Shown: positions 8,570-17,392, counted from the first letter of the stretch. The stretch: DNA of 33,030 nt from TMED14 sp964475135 (GCA_964475135.1 CAYYWL010000016.1:1-33030), one strand, 5' to 3'. Translations and numbers: made by a program. Notes: generated from the letters alone by a model not told the origin.

Positions 8570-9492
8570 GCATGAAGTACCTGACGCTGGGGGCTATCGA
8601 CATTGGTTCGAACTCGATTCGGCTGCTGATTAGCCATGTGATTCCGACGCCGACCTACACCTACTACAAAAAGGTGTCAATCACGCGGCTTCCGGTGCGA
8701 CTCGGTTCTGACGTGTTTACCCAAGGTGAAATCAGCAAAGAGACCGGGTACCGCTTGGTCGACGCCATGCGCGCCTTTGCCGCCATCATGCGCGTGAACG
8801 GAGTCACCGACTACCGGGCCTGCGCCACCTCGGCGATGCGCGAGGCCAAGAATTCCGCCCGATGGATACGCCGGGTGCGCCGCGCATCCGACATCGACAT
8901 TGAGGTCATCGACGGCGAAGAAGAGGCAAAGCTCGTCTTTCATGCCAAGCTCTTTGACCGGATTCACCCCGAGGAGCCCAATCTCTGCTTTGTCGACGTG
9001 GGCGGGGGCTCGACCGAGCTCACTTTCTTTCGCGACGGGCATGCGCTAGCTTCGCGGTCTTTTCCGCTCGGAACCGTGCGCCTTCTCAGCGAGGCCGACA
9101 GCGAGGCGGTGTGGGACGACCTGCGCACTTGGCTCGAGTCGGAGGTCGCGCAGCTCGACGGCCCCGTAGCTTTGGTTGGGGCGGGCGGAAACATCAACAA
9201 GGCCCACAAAATCAGCGGACGCCCGGTCGAAGAACCGCTCAGTAAGCAGTACCTCGACCGCTTCAGCAAGCAGCTCGAGGCCATGACGCCCGACGAGCGC
9301 GTGCTGCAGCTGGGCCTCAACATGGACCGGGCTGACGTCATTGTTCCGGCCTTGCGCATCTACCGCCGCGTGCTGCGTTGGACCCACGCGACCTGGGTCT
9401 ATGTGCCCAAAATCGGGGTTTCAGACGGAATTGTGCGCGAACTCTACCACCGTAAACACCGTGCCCAATGGGAACAACGCCTCGAATCCTAG
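8566..9492 (+). CDS. ppx: exopolyphosphatase / pppGpp phosphatase (Ppx/GppA family)
   Basis: An ASKHA-fold phosphatase that removes terminal phosphates from polyphosphate or converts pppGpp to ppGpp. It carries the family's two phosphate loops, GAIDIGSNSIRLLI near the N-terminus and CFVDVGGGSTELTFF in the middle, plus LVGAGGNINKAHK. At 308 aa it is the short single-module form without the C-terminal HD domain. Its overlap with ppk1 favours polyphosphate as the substrate, but the sequence alone does not separate Ppx from GppA. Its 3' end overlaps the esterase gene by 25 bp. Confidence 0.92.
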   Translation: MSMKYLTLGAIDIGSNSIRLLISHVIPTPTYTYYKKVSITRLPVRLGSDVFTQGEISKETGYRLVDAMRAFAAIMRVNGVTDYRACATSAMREAKNSARWIRRVRRASDIDIEVIDGEEEAKLVFHAKLFDRIHPEEPNLCFVDVGGGSTELTFFRDGHALASRSFPLGTVRLLSEADSEAVWDDLRTWLESEVAQLDGPVALVGAGGNINKAHKISGRPVEEPLSKQYLDRFSKQLEAMTPDERVLQLGLNMDRADVIVPALRIYRRVLRWTHATWVYVPKIGVSDGIVRELYHRKHRAQWEQRLES

Positions 9493-10637
9493 TTTTGCTG
9501 ACTACCGCCATCCTGGCGTCCTGCGGCATCAAACCGGCGGCTCAATCACCGCTGAAGCCTACACGGGTAACCTTGACCACTGCCGAGGCGCTGGACCCCG
9601 GCGACACCGTGTGGATCACGGGCTACAACCCCGAACTCGGGGGCTGGAACGGCCGCGGAATCCCAATGAAGCGCACCGCCAGCCACGAATGGCAGGCCCA
9701 GTTCACAACCCGCGACAGCGCCATGGCGTTTAAGTTCACGCTGGGGTCCTGGGCCAAAGAGGCCCGCTTGGCCGTCGGTCGCCCCTTTGGCGATGTGGCC
9801 GGCTACCGCGGAATGGACACCGCCTTTCACGCCCTAGCGTTTAGTGCGCCGCAGCGCACCAACGACGGCCAGGTTACGGGCGAGCTCCAAGAGCTCTTGA
9901 CGCCGCCGGACCCCAACGGACGCTTCCCGCAGCGCCCCATGTGGGTGTGGGCGTCGGAGCCCCTGAAGCCCGGACAGAAGTACGACCTGCTCCTGCTTTC
10001 AGACGGCCAAAACTGCTTTGATCCTGCCCAGACCAGCTTTGGGGTTGACTGGGCGGTCGACGAGGCGCTTACCCAGCTCGAAGCTGAGGGTGCAATTCCG
10101 CCCACGCTCGCCGTGGGGCTGCAGTGTTCGTTTGAGCCCGACAACCAGCGCCGCAAAGAATACGGCCCGGGCGAGGTCGGCGACGCCTACGCCGAGTACC
10201 TGACGCAGACAGTACTGCCGTGGATCGAGTCCCACTACAACCTCACCGACCGCCGCGTCTTCGCCGGTTCGTCGATGGGCGGAATCCTTGGCTTTCGCCT
10301 CATGCACAGCTACCCGGATCTTTGGAGCGGAATCGTGTCGTTCTCTCCCGCCATCTACATCGAAACGGGCGGAGGCCTCGTGGTCGACGGGCTCACCCCC
10401 TGGAAGGCCAAAAACTACTTTTGGCCCCAGGGCAAGCGCGCGTACTTCTACAACGGCGGAATAGGCCTCGACGCGGCCCTTCAGCCCGGAATCGACCGCA
10501 TGCTTGAGCAACTCAAGGCTAATGGCCTAAAGCTTGGAACCGACTACCAGTGGAAGCTCGATGCCAAAGCCAATCACGACGAAATCGCGTGGCGCCAGCA
10601 CTTTCCTGAAGCCTACCGTTGGGTAACGAGTAACTGA
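9468..10637 (+). CDS. lipoprotein esterase (esterase D / Fes-type alpha-beta hydrolase) with N-terminal beta-sandwich
   Basis: The signal peptide ends in ILASC, with the lipidated Cys at residue 19. Residues 35-110 look like a starch-binding or early-set beta-sandwich (DTVWITGYNPELGGWNG). The rest is a putative-esterase domain: LLLSDGQNCFDP, then the nucleophile elbow GSSMGG (Ser269) and a late His in KANHDEIAWRQHF. Such proteins are periplasmic or surface esterases acting on carbohydrate esters or siderophore-like substrates; the substrate here is unknown. It overlaps ppx by 25 bp. The stop codon lies within a heptamer repeat array that also forms a hairpin. Confidence 0.85.
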   Translation: MGTTPRILVLLTTAILASCGIKPAAQSPLKPTRVTLTTAEALDPGDTVWITGYNPELGGWNGRGIPMKRTASHEWQAQFTTRDSAMAFKFTLGSWAKEARLAVGRPFGDVAGYRGMDTAFHALAFSAPQRTNDGQVTGELQELLTPPDPNGRFPQRPMWVWASEPLKPGQKYDLLLLSDGQNCFDPAQTSFGVDWAVDEALTQLEAEGAIPPTLAVGLQCSFEPDNQRRKEYGPGEVGDAYAEYLTQTVLPWIESHYNLTDRRVFAGSSMGGILGFRLMHSYPDLWSGIVSFSPAIYIETGGGLVVDGLTPWKAKNYFWPQGKRAYFYNGGIGLDAALQPGIDRMLEQLKANGLKLGTDYQWKLDAKANHDEIAWRQHFPEAYRWVTSN

Positions 10638-10697
10638 TTTCTTGTTACTGGCTTATGCGGCTTGGCACAACAACCAGAAACAAGTAACGAGAAACAG
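10624..10697. repeat. heptamer-phased repeat and probable bidirectional terminator
   Basis: The sequence reads in 7-base steps (TAACGAG, TAACTGA, TTTCTTG, TTACTGG ... ACCAGAA, ACAAGTA, ACGAGAA). Bases 10638-10651 pair with 10674-10687 at 12 of 14 positions. It lies between two convergent genes and includes the esterase stop. Confidence 0.6.
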
Positions 10698-10698
10698 T

Positions 10699-11277
10699 TT
10701 AGCTACGTACGTAGTTCAGCGGGCATACCTCGCCGCGCTCTTCGAAGTACTGCCATGCGTCGATTTCGCGAAGAATGTCGTCGACGTGGCGCATTACGGT
10801 AAAAAAGTTTACCGACTGGTAGCGCACGATGCCTTGGCGGTCGATCAAGAAGGTTCCGCGCAGGGCGATGCGGTCGCCGTCGGCGTGAAGCTGGCCGTCT
10901 TCGTCGTAGGCCCATTCGCCGTTGAGCACGTGGTAGTTGTGGCTCACGGTCTTGTTGAGGTCGGCCAAGATGGGGTAGGTGATACCCTTAATTCCGCCCT
11001 CAGATTTGTCGAGGTTGAGCCAAGCCTTGTGCGAAGCGTCGCTGTCGGTCGAGCAGGCGATGACCTGAACGTTGCGCTTCTCGAACTCGGCAAGATTGGC
11101 CTGAAACTCGTGCATTTCGATCGGGCACACCGCGCTAAAGTCTTTGGGGTAGAAAAACAGCAGGACGTACTTCTGGCCTTCGAACTGGGCGAGGCTGTAG
11201 TCTTTGACGATTTCGCCGCCGTTGATCACGGCAGTTAGGCTGAATTCAGGGGCTTTTTTACCAACAAGTAGCGACAT
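10699..11277 (-). CDS. typical 2-Cys peroxiredoxin (AhpC/Prx1 type)
   Basis: Reduces hydrogen peroxide and organic peroxides in the cytosol. The peroxidatic Cys51 sits in PKDFSAVCPIE, fitting PxxxSxxC with Ser instead of the commoner Thr. The resolving Cys is in GEVCPLNY near the C-terminus, as in typical 2-Cys enzymes. GTFLIDRQGIVR is the usual late strand. The length of 192 aa is normal. The reductant is not encoded nearby, so the name ahpC is withheld. A TACCTTTG box lies 24 nt upstream of the ATG. The gene is convergent with the esterase gene. Confidence 0.94.
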   Translation of the reverse strand: MSLLVGKKAPEFSLTAVINGGEIVKDYSLAQFEGQKYVLLFFYPKDFSAVCPIEMHEFQANLAEFEKRNVQVIACSTDSDASHKAWLNLDKSEGGIKGITYPILADLNKTVSHNYHVLNGEWAYDEDGQLHADGDRIALRGTFLIDRQGIVRYQSVNFFTVMRHVDDILREIDAWQYFEERGEVCPLNYVRS

Positions 11278-11301
11278 GGGGTGCAGATTTTAATGATGAT
11301 T

Positions 11302-11309
11302 CAAAGGTA
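11302..11309 (-). promoter_or_regulatory. -7 box of the peroxiredoxin gene (TACCTTTG)
   Basis: Perfect TAnnTTTG on the minus strand, 24 nt before the ATG. This gene would have a short leader of about 20 nt, unlike the leaderless-looking genes elsewhere in the window. Confidence 0.6.
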
Positions 11310-11337
11310 ACCCTTGGGGCGCGCTCGTTGTTCAGTC

Positions 11338-11371
11338 AACCAGCAACCAACAACTAGCTCCTAGTAACCTC
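11338..11371. repeat. heptamer-phased repeat at the 3' end of the ZIP gene
   Basis: Plus-strand units AACCAGC, AACCAAC, AACTAGC, TCCTAGT, AACCTCA follow one another without spacing and run into the ZIP transporter stop codon. Same unit family as the arrays at 10624, 12825 and 17387. Confidence 0.55.
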
Positions 11372-12089
11372 AATGCCCGTGGCCCGCGTAGCCGCTCAGT
11401 ACAAATCCGGCGGCGATTCCGACCAGAACGACGGCCCAGGTGCGCAGCGGAATCCGGTGGTCTTTTTGGGTTTCAAAAAGGATGGTGCTCGATACGTGCA
11501 AAAAGATTCCGACAACGAGGCTGCCCACGACAACGTCGACGTGCGGATGTTCGGGAATCAATAGGCCAGCCGCAGCGCCCAAAGGGGCGGCGAGGCCCAG
11601 GGCGGCCATGGCTAAGGTTCCGCGCCGCGCATCAGTGCCCTCGTGCTGCAGCCAGTGGGCCACCAAGGCAGCGATGGGCAGGTTGTGCACGCCAAGCGAC
11701 ACGACAAAGGCGGTTTGAGCACCTTCATTCAGTCCAAAGAGCGGAACCGCCTCCGCAAAAGAGTGAATCCAAAGGCCAATGAAGGCGGGCCAGGGGTTGC
11801 CGTGCCCGTGGGTGTGCCCGTGCTCGAGGCCCTTAGACAGCCCGTCGAGCGCAAACTGCAGAAAGTATCCGACGACGATCCAAAGCCCCCAGGTGCTACT
11901 CGGAACCGACTCGTGCTCACTCGCCTCGGCGAGCTCGGGCATCCACAAAAACACTGTGACGGCAAAAAGAAAGGCTCCCGAAAAGGCGTTGGTGGTCGCC
12001 AGCCAAGTCTTTGGTACGATTTTGCGCCCCAACCACGCGCCCAGCACAAGTGGAAGCGCCAGTCCGATCAGCAGCAAAATGTCGTTCAT
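11370..12089 (-). CDS. ZIP family metal transporter
   Basis: An inner-membrane importer of zinc or related divalent metals. The 239-aa protein has about eight hydrophobic spans. It has a His-rich loop (GLEHGHTHGHGNP) between the third and fourth spans, the metal-site helix IHSFAEAVPL, and the following helix VHNLPIAALVAHW, both diagnostic of the family. The C-terminus is also His-rich (GHGH). The frame is open up to 12140, but the ATG at 12089 places the first span at the N-terminus and overlaps the upstream methyltransferase stop as ATGA. Metal specificity is not evident. Confidence 0.88.
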   Translation of the reverse strand: MNDILLLIGLALPLVLGAWLGRKIVPKTWLATTNAFSGAFLFAVTVFLWMPELAEASEHESVPSSTWGLWIVVGYFLQFALDGLSKGLEHGHTHGHGNPWPAFIGLWIHSFAEAVPLFGLNEGAQTAFVVSLGVHNLPIAALVAHWLQHEGTDARRGTLAMAALGLAAPLGAAAGLLIPEHPHVDVVVGSLVVGIFLHVSSTILFETQKDHRIPLRTWAVVLVGIAAGFVLSGYAGHGH

Positions 12090-12808
12090 CCCGCAAAAGT
12101 ACGCCCAATGGCAATGCACCGCGGTCTTTCGGGTGTCCACGGGCTGCCGTCGTAGTCGCCCAAAAACTCGACGGACTGCAGTCCAGCCGCTGCAAAAAGT
12201 GCCTCAAAATCGCTCCGGTCGAGCAGCATGACGCGCTCGCTGAATTCCGTGGTTGCGGCCCCGTCGCGAATGCTGATGGATTTGTGAACAAACGGCTCGT
12301 CGATCCAACGCCGCACGTGAAATTCGACGTGGTCCACCCGAACATGGTCTTCAGGAACAAGGTTCGCGCGCACCTCAACGGCGTTCATAAAGTCCATGAC
12401 TAGGACTCCGCCCGGGGTCAGCGCCTGCGCCATGTGCGCGATGGCCAACTGGTGGGTGGCGAGGTCGTCAAAAAAACCAAAGCTGGTGAACCAATTCACG
12501 ACCGCGTCGTAGGGCGGCTGGGGCAAGGGGTCGAGCATACTGCCCACAAAAAGTTCGGCGTCGATGCCTTTTTGGGCGGAACCGGCCCGCGCTTCGGCGA
12601 CCCGGTGGGCGGCGAGGTCGATTCCCGCCACGCGGTAGCCCAATTCAGCCAGCGGCCAAAGGTGGCGTCCGCGCCCGCAGCCCACATCAAGGATGCGCGC
12701 GCCCGGCTTTAGGCGGAGCAGTCCCACTACATTTTGTACGGCCCGCCGCGCCTCGTCCTCGGAACGGTGCGCATAGAGCATTGGGTAGTAGGGGGAGTCA
12801 AACCACAT
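12086..12808 (-). CDS. class I SAM-dependent methyltransferase
   Basis: A Rossmann-type methyltransferase of 240 aa. Motif I, ILDVGCGRGRH, is at residues 39-49, followed by VAGIDLAAHRVAEAR (acidic ribose-binding strand), PPYDAVVNWFTSFGFF and the post-motif LTPGGVLVMDFMN. The substrate cannot be inferred. It starts 5 nt after a perfect TACTTTTG box and ends by overlapping the ZIP gene, so the two form an operon. The closest general class is the small-molecule type found beside many unrelated genes. Confidence 0.88.
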   Translation of the reverse strand: MWFDSPYYPMLYAHRSEDEARRAVQNVVGLLRLKPGARILDVGCGRGRHLWPLAELGYRVAGIDLAAHRVAEARAGSAQKGIDAELFVGSMLDPLPQPPYDAVVNWFTSFGFFDDLATHQLAIAHMAQALTPGGVLVMDFMNAVEVRANLVPEDHVRVDHVEFHVRRWIDEPFVHKSISIRDGAATTEFSERVMLLDRSDFEALFAAAGLQSVEFLGDYDGSPWTPERPRCIAIGRTFAG

Positions 12809-12813
12809 GACGG

Positions 12814-12821
12814 CAAAAGTA
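12814..12821 (-). promoter_or_regulatory. -7 box of the methyltransferase-ZIP operon (TACTTTTG)
   Basis: Perfect TAnnTTTG on the minus strand, 5 nt before the ATG at 12808. It predicts a leaderless mRNA. Confidence 0.6.
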
Positions 12822-12824
12822 ACC

Positions 12825-12859
12825 CCTTGTTGGTTGCTAGTTACTCGTTGCTAGTAGCC
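12825..12859. repeat. heptamer-phased repeat at the 3' end of the TauE gene
   Basis: Plus-strand units CCTTGTT, GGTTGCT, AGTTACT, CGTTGCT, AGTAGCC; on the minus strand these read as AGCAACG-type units. The array includes the TauE stop codon and abuts the methyltransferase promoter. Confidence 0.55.
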
Positions 12860-13609
12860 CGATAGATTGTAAAGGGCGCGTGCCGCGCCAAAGACCACGG
12901 CGGCCATGACGACCCAGCGTACGGCGGGTTGGGCGGCCGGAATCCGCACGACGTAGCGTGCTCCGATCCAGGCTCCGAGGGCTGAACCCACGGCCAGCCA
13001 GAGTGCGGCGCTCCAGACGATGTCGCCTATAAAGAGGTAGATAAGGGTGGCGGGCAGGGCCAGCACCAAGGCCAAGATGAGTTTGATGACGTTGGCGTCG
13101 CGCAAGGTCCAGCGCTGCACTAGTACAAGGGCGGCGAGCATCATGATTCCGATGCCCATTTGTACGAATCCGCCATAAAGACCAATAGCAAAGAAGGTCA
13201 GCCAGCTAATCAGACCGCCTTCGCGGCGTTCGCCCACCGCCAGCCAGCGCGAGGGTTTGGTGAACAACGTAAAGAGCATGGCGGTCATCACCACCGCAAT
13301 ACTGGCCTCCATAAAGGTGGGCGAGGCGAGGCTTCCGACGACACCCCCCAGCAGGCTGCCCACAAAAGTGGGCAGGGCCAGGCGACGGCTGGCGCGTATT
13401 AGGAAGCGTTTGCGGCGCGACGGACGCACGCTCAGCACCGCAGTGACGGTTTGGGCGAGGACGCCGACGCGGTTGGTGGCGTTGGCCACGGATCCGTTCA
13501 GTCCCGAGCCGAGCAGCAGCGAGAGGGTTATGGCGGAACCGTTACCCGCCAAGGTATTGACCACCCCGGCGACGAGTCCGCCGGCGAAAAAAAGGAGGTC
13601 GTGGACCAT
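12851..13609 (-). CDS. TauE/SafE family permease (DUF81)
   Basis: An inner-membrane protein of 252 aa with about eight hydrophobic spans in two related halves. The first opens with FFAGGLVAGVVNTLAGNGSAI and the second with ISWLTFFAIGLYGGFVQMGIG. Both are the conserved Gly-rich openings of the family, which exports sulfite, sulfoacetate or other organosulfur anions. Substrate unknown. The ATG at 13609 is 5 nt after TAACTTTG. It is divergent from the lipoprotein-pfkA-priA operon, with 33 bp between the starts. Confidence 0.9.
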   Translation of the reverse strand: MVHDLLFFAGGLVAGVVNTLAGNGSAITLSLLLGSGLNGSVANATNRVGVLAQTVTAVLSVRPSRRKRFLIRASRRLALPTFVGSLLGGVVGSLASPTFMEASIAVVMTAMLFTLFTKPSRWLAVGERREGGLISWLTFFAIGLYGGFVQMGIGIMMLAALVLVQRWTLRDANVIKLILALVLALPATLIYLFIGDIVWSAALWLAVGSALGAWIGARYVVRIPAAQPAVRWVVMAAVVFGAARALYNLSGY

Positions 13610-13614
13610 GGCGG

Positions 13615-13622
13615 CAAAGTTA
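13615..13622 (-). promoter_or_regulatory. -7 box of the TauE gene (TAACTTTG)
   Basis: Perfect TAnnTTTG on the minus strand, 5 nt before the ATG. It is back to back with the plus-strand box at 13630. Confidence 0.6.
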
Positions 13623-13629
13623 GGGGATG

Positions 13630-13637
13630 TACTTTAG
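13630..13637 (+). promoter_or_regulatory. candidate -7 box (TACTTTAG) for the lipoprotein-pfkA-priA operon
   Basis: One mismatch from TAnnTTTG, 5 nt before the ATG at 13643. The position matches the other leaderless-looking starts. Confidence 0.4.
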
Positions 13638-13642
13638 CACAC

Positions 13643-13990
13643 ATGAAGAAAAGCTTGTTTGCCCTTGGAATTCTGGGCCTCGCGGCCTGCCAAAGTGAGC
13701 CTGAAGCGGGCACGATTGCCTTCACGGCGACCGTGGATACGCTCGAGATCGACGCCCTGCGCTGCTATGCCGTGAACTACGAGGTTTGGGGTAGCCCGAG
13801 CGACACGTCGGGCACGAACCTGGCGGTGCGCGGAATCCTTACCGCGGGCGCGGTTACCGACAGCAACAAAGCCGTCGACTACCTGCCGGCGGGCGATACC
13901 CTGCGGGGCAGCTTCTACTACTTGAGCGTTCCGGTCACGGCCGGCCCTGCCGAACTCGACCTGAACGTCACTAAAATCGACCAGCCATGA
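13643..13990 (+). CDS. small lipoprotein of unknown function (115 aa)
   Basis: The signal peptide ends in GLAAC, with the lipidated Cys at residue 16. The mature part is about 100 residues, beta-rich, with a single other Cys in DALRCYAVNYEVWG. No family is recognised. The frame is open much further upstream, but the ATG at 13643 gives a proper signal peptide and sits 5 nt after a promoter-like box. The stop overlaps pfkA as ATGA, so it is the first gene of the operon with pfkA and priA. Confidence 0.8.
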   Translation: MKKSLFALGILGLAACQSEPEAGTIAFTATVDTLEIDALRCYAVNYEVWGSPSDTSGTNLAVRGILTAGAVTDSNKAVDYLPAGDTLRGSFYYLSVPVTAGPAELDLNVTKIDQP

Positions 13991-14955
13991 AGCACATCGG
14001 CGTACTGACCTCAGGGGGCGACGCCCCCGGAATGAATGCCTGCGTACGCGCCGTGGTGCGTACCGCCGACCGCTTGGGTCTGCAGTGCACCGGCTTTTAC
14101 CGCGGCTACGACGGAGTGCTGTCCAACGAGCACATGCCCCTGACGCGATTTGACGTGCGCAACATCATTCACCGCGGCGGAACCTTTCTGCAAACGGCGC
14201 GGAGCGACGAGTTCCGCACCCCCGAGGGCCGTGCCAAGGCGGCTGCCAACCTGCGTGCCCTGGGCATCGAAGCCCTTGTGGTGGTGGGCGGAGACGGTTC
14301 GTTCACCGGCGCCAAATTGCTCAGCGAAGAGCACGGGATCCGCGTCATGGGCTGCCCCGGAACTATCGACAACGACCTTTTCGGGACTGACTACACCATC
14401 GGCTACCAAACTGCGGTCGACACCGCGGTCGAGGCCGTCGACAAGATTCGCGACACGGCCGTCTCGCACAACCGCCTCTTTTTTGTTGAAGTGATGGGCC
14501 GCGATGCCGGATTCATCGCGCTGCGTACGGGCATTGCCAGTGGGGCAGAGGGGGTGCTGATCCCCGAAACCACCACAGACATCGACCGCTTAATCACGTA
14601 CCTGCGCACTGACCACCAAAAAAAGCGTCGTTCGGGCATCGTCATCGTCGCCGAGGGCGACGACAGCGGCGGAGCCTACGCCGTCGCCAAGCAGGTGCAG
14701 GCTGAGTTCCCCGACTGGGACACCAAAGTCACCATCTTGGGCCACACCCAGCGCGGAGGCAAGCCCAACGCCTTCGACCGCATCCTCGCCAGCCGTATGG
14801 GCCACGCAGCCGTCAACGCCCTGATGGCCGGACGCAACCGCGAAATGGTCGGCGTTCAGGGCCATGAGGTGGTGTATGTTCCGCTCGAACAAGCCATCAA
14901 GCACCACGCCCGCATCAGTCCCTACCTGCTCGAGCTCGTCGACGCCCTCTCGTAA
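13987..14955 (+). CDS. pfkA: ATP-dependent 6-phosphofructokinase
   Basis: Phosphorylates fructose 6-phosphate in glycolysis. It has the normal 322-aa bacterial length. LTSGGDAPGMNA is the N-terminal ATP loop. VVGGDGSFTGA contains the GGDGS signature, with Gly rather than Asp, as in ATP users. PGTIDNDLFGTDYTIGY holds the catalytic Asp, and VEVMGRDAGFIAL and LGHTQRGGKPNAFDR bind substrate. The start overlaps the lipoprotein stop (ATGA), and the stop shares one base with the priA ATG (TAATG), so all three are co-translated. Confidence 0.97.
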   Translation: MKHIGVLTSGGDAPGMNACVRAVVRTADRLGLQCTGFYRGYDGVLSNEHMPLTRFDVRNIIHRGGTFLQTARSDEFRTPEGRAKAAANLRALGIEALVVVGGDGSFTGAKLLSEEHGIRVMGCPGTIDNDLFGTDYTIGYQTAVDTAVEAVDKIRDTAVSHNRLFFVEVMGRDAGFIALRTGIASGAEGVLIPETTTDIDRLITYLRTDHQKKRRSGIVIVAEGDDSGGAYAVAKQVQAEFPDWDTKVTILGHTQRGGKPNAFDRILASRMGHAAVNALMAGRNREMVGVQGHEVVYVPLEQAIKHHARISPYLLELVDALS

Positions 14956-17392
14956 TGGCCGCAGCGCGCTGGGTAGACGTCGTCGTGCCCGTGCCGGTGC
15001 GCACGGCCTTCACCTACGCTTGGTCGCTCGACCGCGAGCCTGAACCGGGGCTTCGCGTCTTTGTTCCCTTCGGGCGGAACCGAGTGCTGCTCGGCGTCGT
15101 AATCGCCGTGCGCCCCGATGCGCCCGACTACCCCGCCAAAGAAGTGCTTCGCTGCGTNNNNNNNNNNNNNNNNNNNNNNNNNNNNNNNNNNNNNNNNNNN
15201 NNNNNNNNNNNNNNNNNNNNNNNNNNNNNNNNNNNNNNNNNNNNNNNNNNNNNNNNNTCGCCGTGCGCCCCGATGCGCCCGACTACCCCGCCAAAGAAGT
15301 GCTTCGCTGCGTTGACGAGCAACCCAGCTTTCAGCGCCAGCAGCTCGCTTTGTGGTACTGGATGGCCGAGTACTACCTCTGTGCGCCCGGCGAGGCCATG
15401 GCGGCCTCGATGCCCGGATTCATGCAGGTTGAGCCCGACGACGAGTCTACCTACACCCTGCGCGACGACGGGGTGTGGTCGCTGCGGTTTGCGGCGCCCC
15501 GCCACGATTCCGACGCGGTCAACCGCGCCTTCGCGTCCCTTTCGCGCGCCAAGCTCCAGGCCGAAGCCCTGCTGCGCTACTTTCAATTGGCCCTCGAGGC
15601 TGAGCCCGAAGACAACCGCCACCCCTGGGTTGCCGTGGCGGCCCTAACCGCTGAGGGGTCCGACGTTAAGCCCGCCCACCTTTCGGCCCTCGTCGAGCGC
15701 GGAATCCTCGAGCGCGAGCTGCGCCCCCTAGACCGCAGCCTCGACCTGGGTGATTCCTTGTCTCTTCCTGAGCTCAGCCCGGCCCAACTGGCGGCGCTTG
15801 ATGCGCTGGAGGCAAAAGAGCACGCGCAGCACCCAAAACTCCTCTGGGGCGCCACTGGGTCGGGCAAGACCGAGGTCTACGTGCACCTCGCGGCCCACGC
15901 CCTCGAAGAAGGCAAGCACGTGCTGCTGATGGTTCCCGAAATCGGACTGGTTCCGCAGGTGGTGCAGCGCGCGGGCCGGGCCCTCGGGCCCGACCGGGTG
16001 GCGCCTTGGCACCACCAGCTCGCCGACGGCGAGCGGCGCGCCCTTTGGGAACACTTGCTTGATCCCGATTCCGCCCCGCGTGTCGTGGTGGCCACGAGGT
16101 CGGGCATCCTGCTCCCGTGGCACCGCCTCGGCCTCATCGTGCTCGACGAAGAACACGAAACCAGCTACAAACAGCAGGAACCTGCTCCGCGCTACCATGC
16201 CCGAGACGTCGCCGTATGGCTGGCGCAGCAGAAAAAAATTCCGATCGTACTGGGATCCGCCACCCCGTCGGTCGAAACCTGGCACAACGCCGCCCAAGGC
16301 AAGTACCAGCGGGTCGACCTCGGCGAGCGCTACTCGGGCGTCGCATTCCCTGAAGTGGTTCCGGTCAGCACCCTCAAGGCCCAGGCCCTGCACCAGCAGG
16401 TGGGTCCGTTCACCCCCGAATCTTATGCAGCCGTGGCCCAAACCTTGGCCGACCGCCAGCAGGTCCTGGTCTTTCAAAACCGCCGCGGATACGCTCCGGT
16501 GCTCACCTGCATGAACTGCGGGTGGATCGAGCCCTGCACCGACTGCGACGTTTCGCTGACCTACCACAAAAAGGCGCGCCAGCTCGTCTGCCACTACTGC
16601 GGACTCCACAAGGACCTGCCCGAAACCTGTCCGCAGTGCCGCCAGTCCGCCTGGGATTGGCGCGGACTCGGAACCGAGCGCATCGAAGAAGAAGTCGAAG
16701 CGCTGTTTCCCGAGGCCCGCATCCTGCGGGTGGACTCCGATTCCACGCGGAGCAAACGGGCCATGACCGACTTTTTAAAGTGGATGGAGTCGGGCGAAAT
16801 CGACCTCGTCGTCGGAACCCAAATGGTCGGCAAAGGCCTCGACCTCGCGGGCCTGTCGCTCGCGGTGGTCACCAATGCCGACCTGATGCTGAACCGCCCC
16901 GACTTCAGGGCTCACGAACGCGCCTTTCAGCTGCTCCTTCAGGTAGCCGGACGAACCGGGCGCCGCGAGCTTCGCGGGCGCCTACTCATCCAAACCGCCA
17001 CTCCCGGCCATCCGGTCCTGCAGCGCGTGGTCGACCACGACGTTCCGGGCATGATGGACTTTGTGCTTCGGGACCGCGCCGAACACCACTACCCGCCGTT
17101 TGCGCGCATGGTCCGCATCGAAGTGCGCCACCGCAAAGAGTCGGTTGCCCGCGACGTCGCGCATTTTTTGGCCACGCAACTGCTCAAGGCGCTTTCGGGC
17201 GGAATCCTCGGTCCCGACGCCCCGCCCGTGGCCCGCATTCAAGCCATGTACCGACAGCACCTGTGGATCAAGCTTCCGGCCGACGGCAGCGTCAAGGCCA
17301 CCAAGCGTCGCCTTCTCAAAGAAATCGACGGACTAATCTACCACCCTCACGGCCGCAGTGCGCGGGTGATTGTGGACGTGGATCCGAACTAG
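14955..17392 (+). CDS. priA: primosomal replication restart helicase PriA (interrupted by an assembly gap)
   Basis: Reloads the replisome at stalled forks. The N-terminal DNA-binding domain starts VDVVVPVPVRTAFTYAW. The helicase has Walker A GATGSGKTEVY and the DEAH-type box LDEEHETSYKQ. Zinc-binding Cys pairs occur in CMNCGW, CTDC, CHYCG and CPQC. Late motifs include VGTQMVGKGLDLAGL and QVAGRTGRR. The 100-N gap at 15158-15257 is flanked by identical 55-base sequences. Removing 155 bases joins RPDAPDYPAKEVLRC directly to VDEQPSFQRQ and gives a 760-aa protein in a single frame. The last codons are part of a heptamer repeat array. Confidence 0.96.
15158..15257. other. assembly gap (100 N) with duplicated 55-bp flanks
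   Basis: The 55 bases before the gap (15103-15157) equal those after it (15258-15312). Collapsing them restores the priA frame, so no sequence is missing. Confidence 0.97.
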
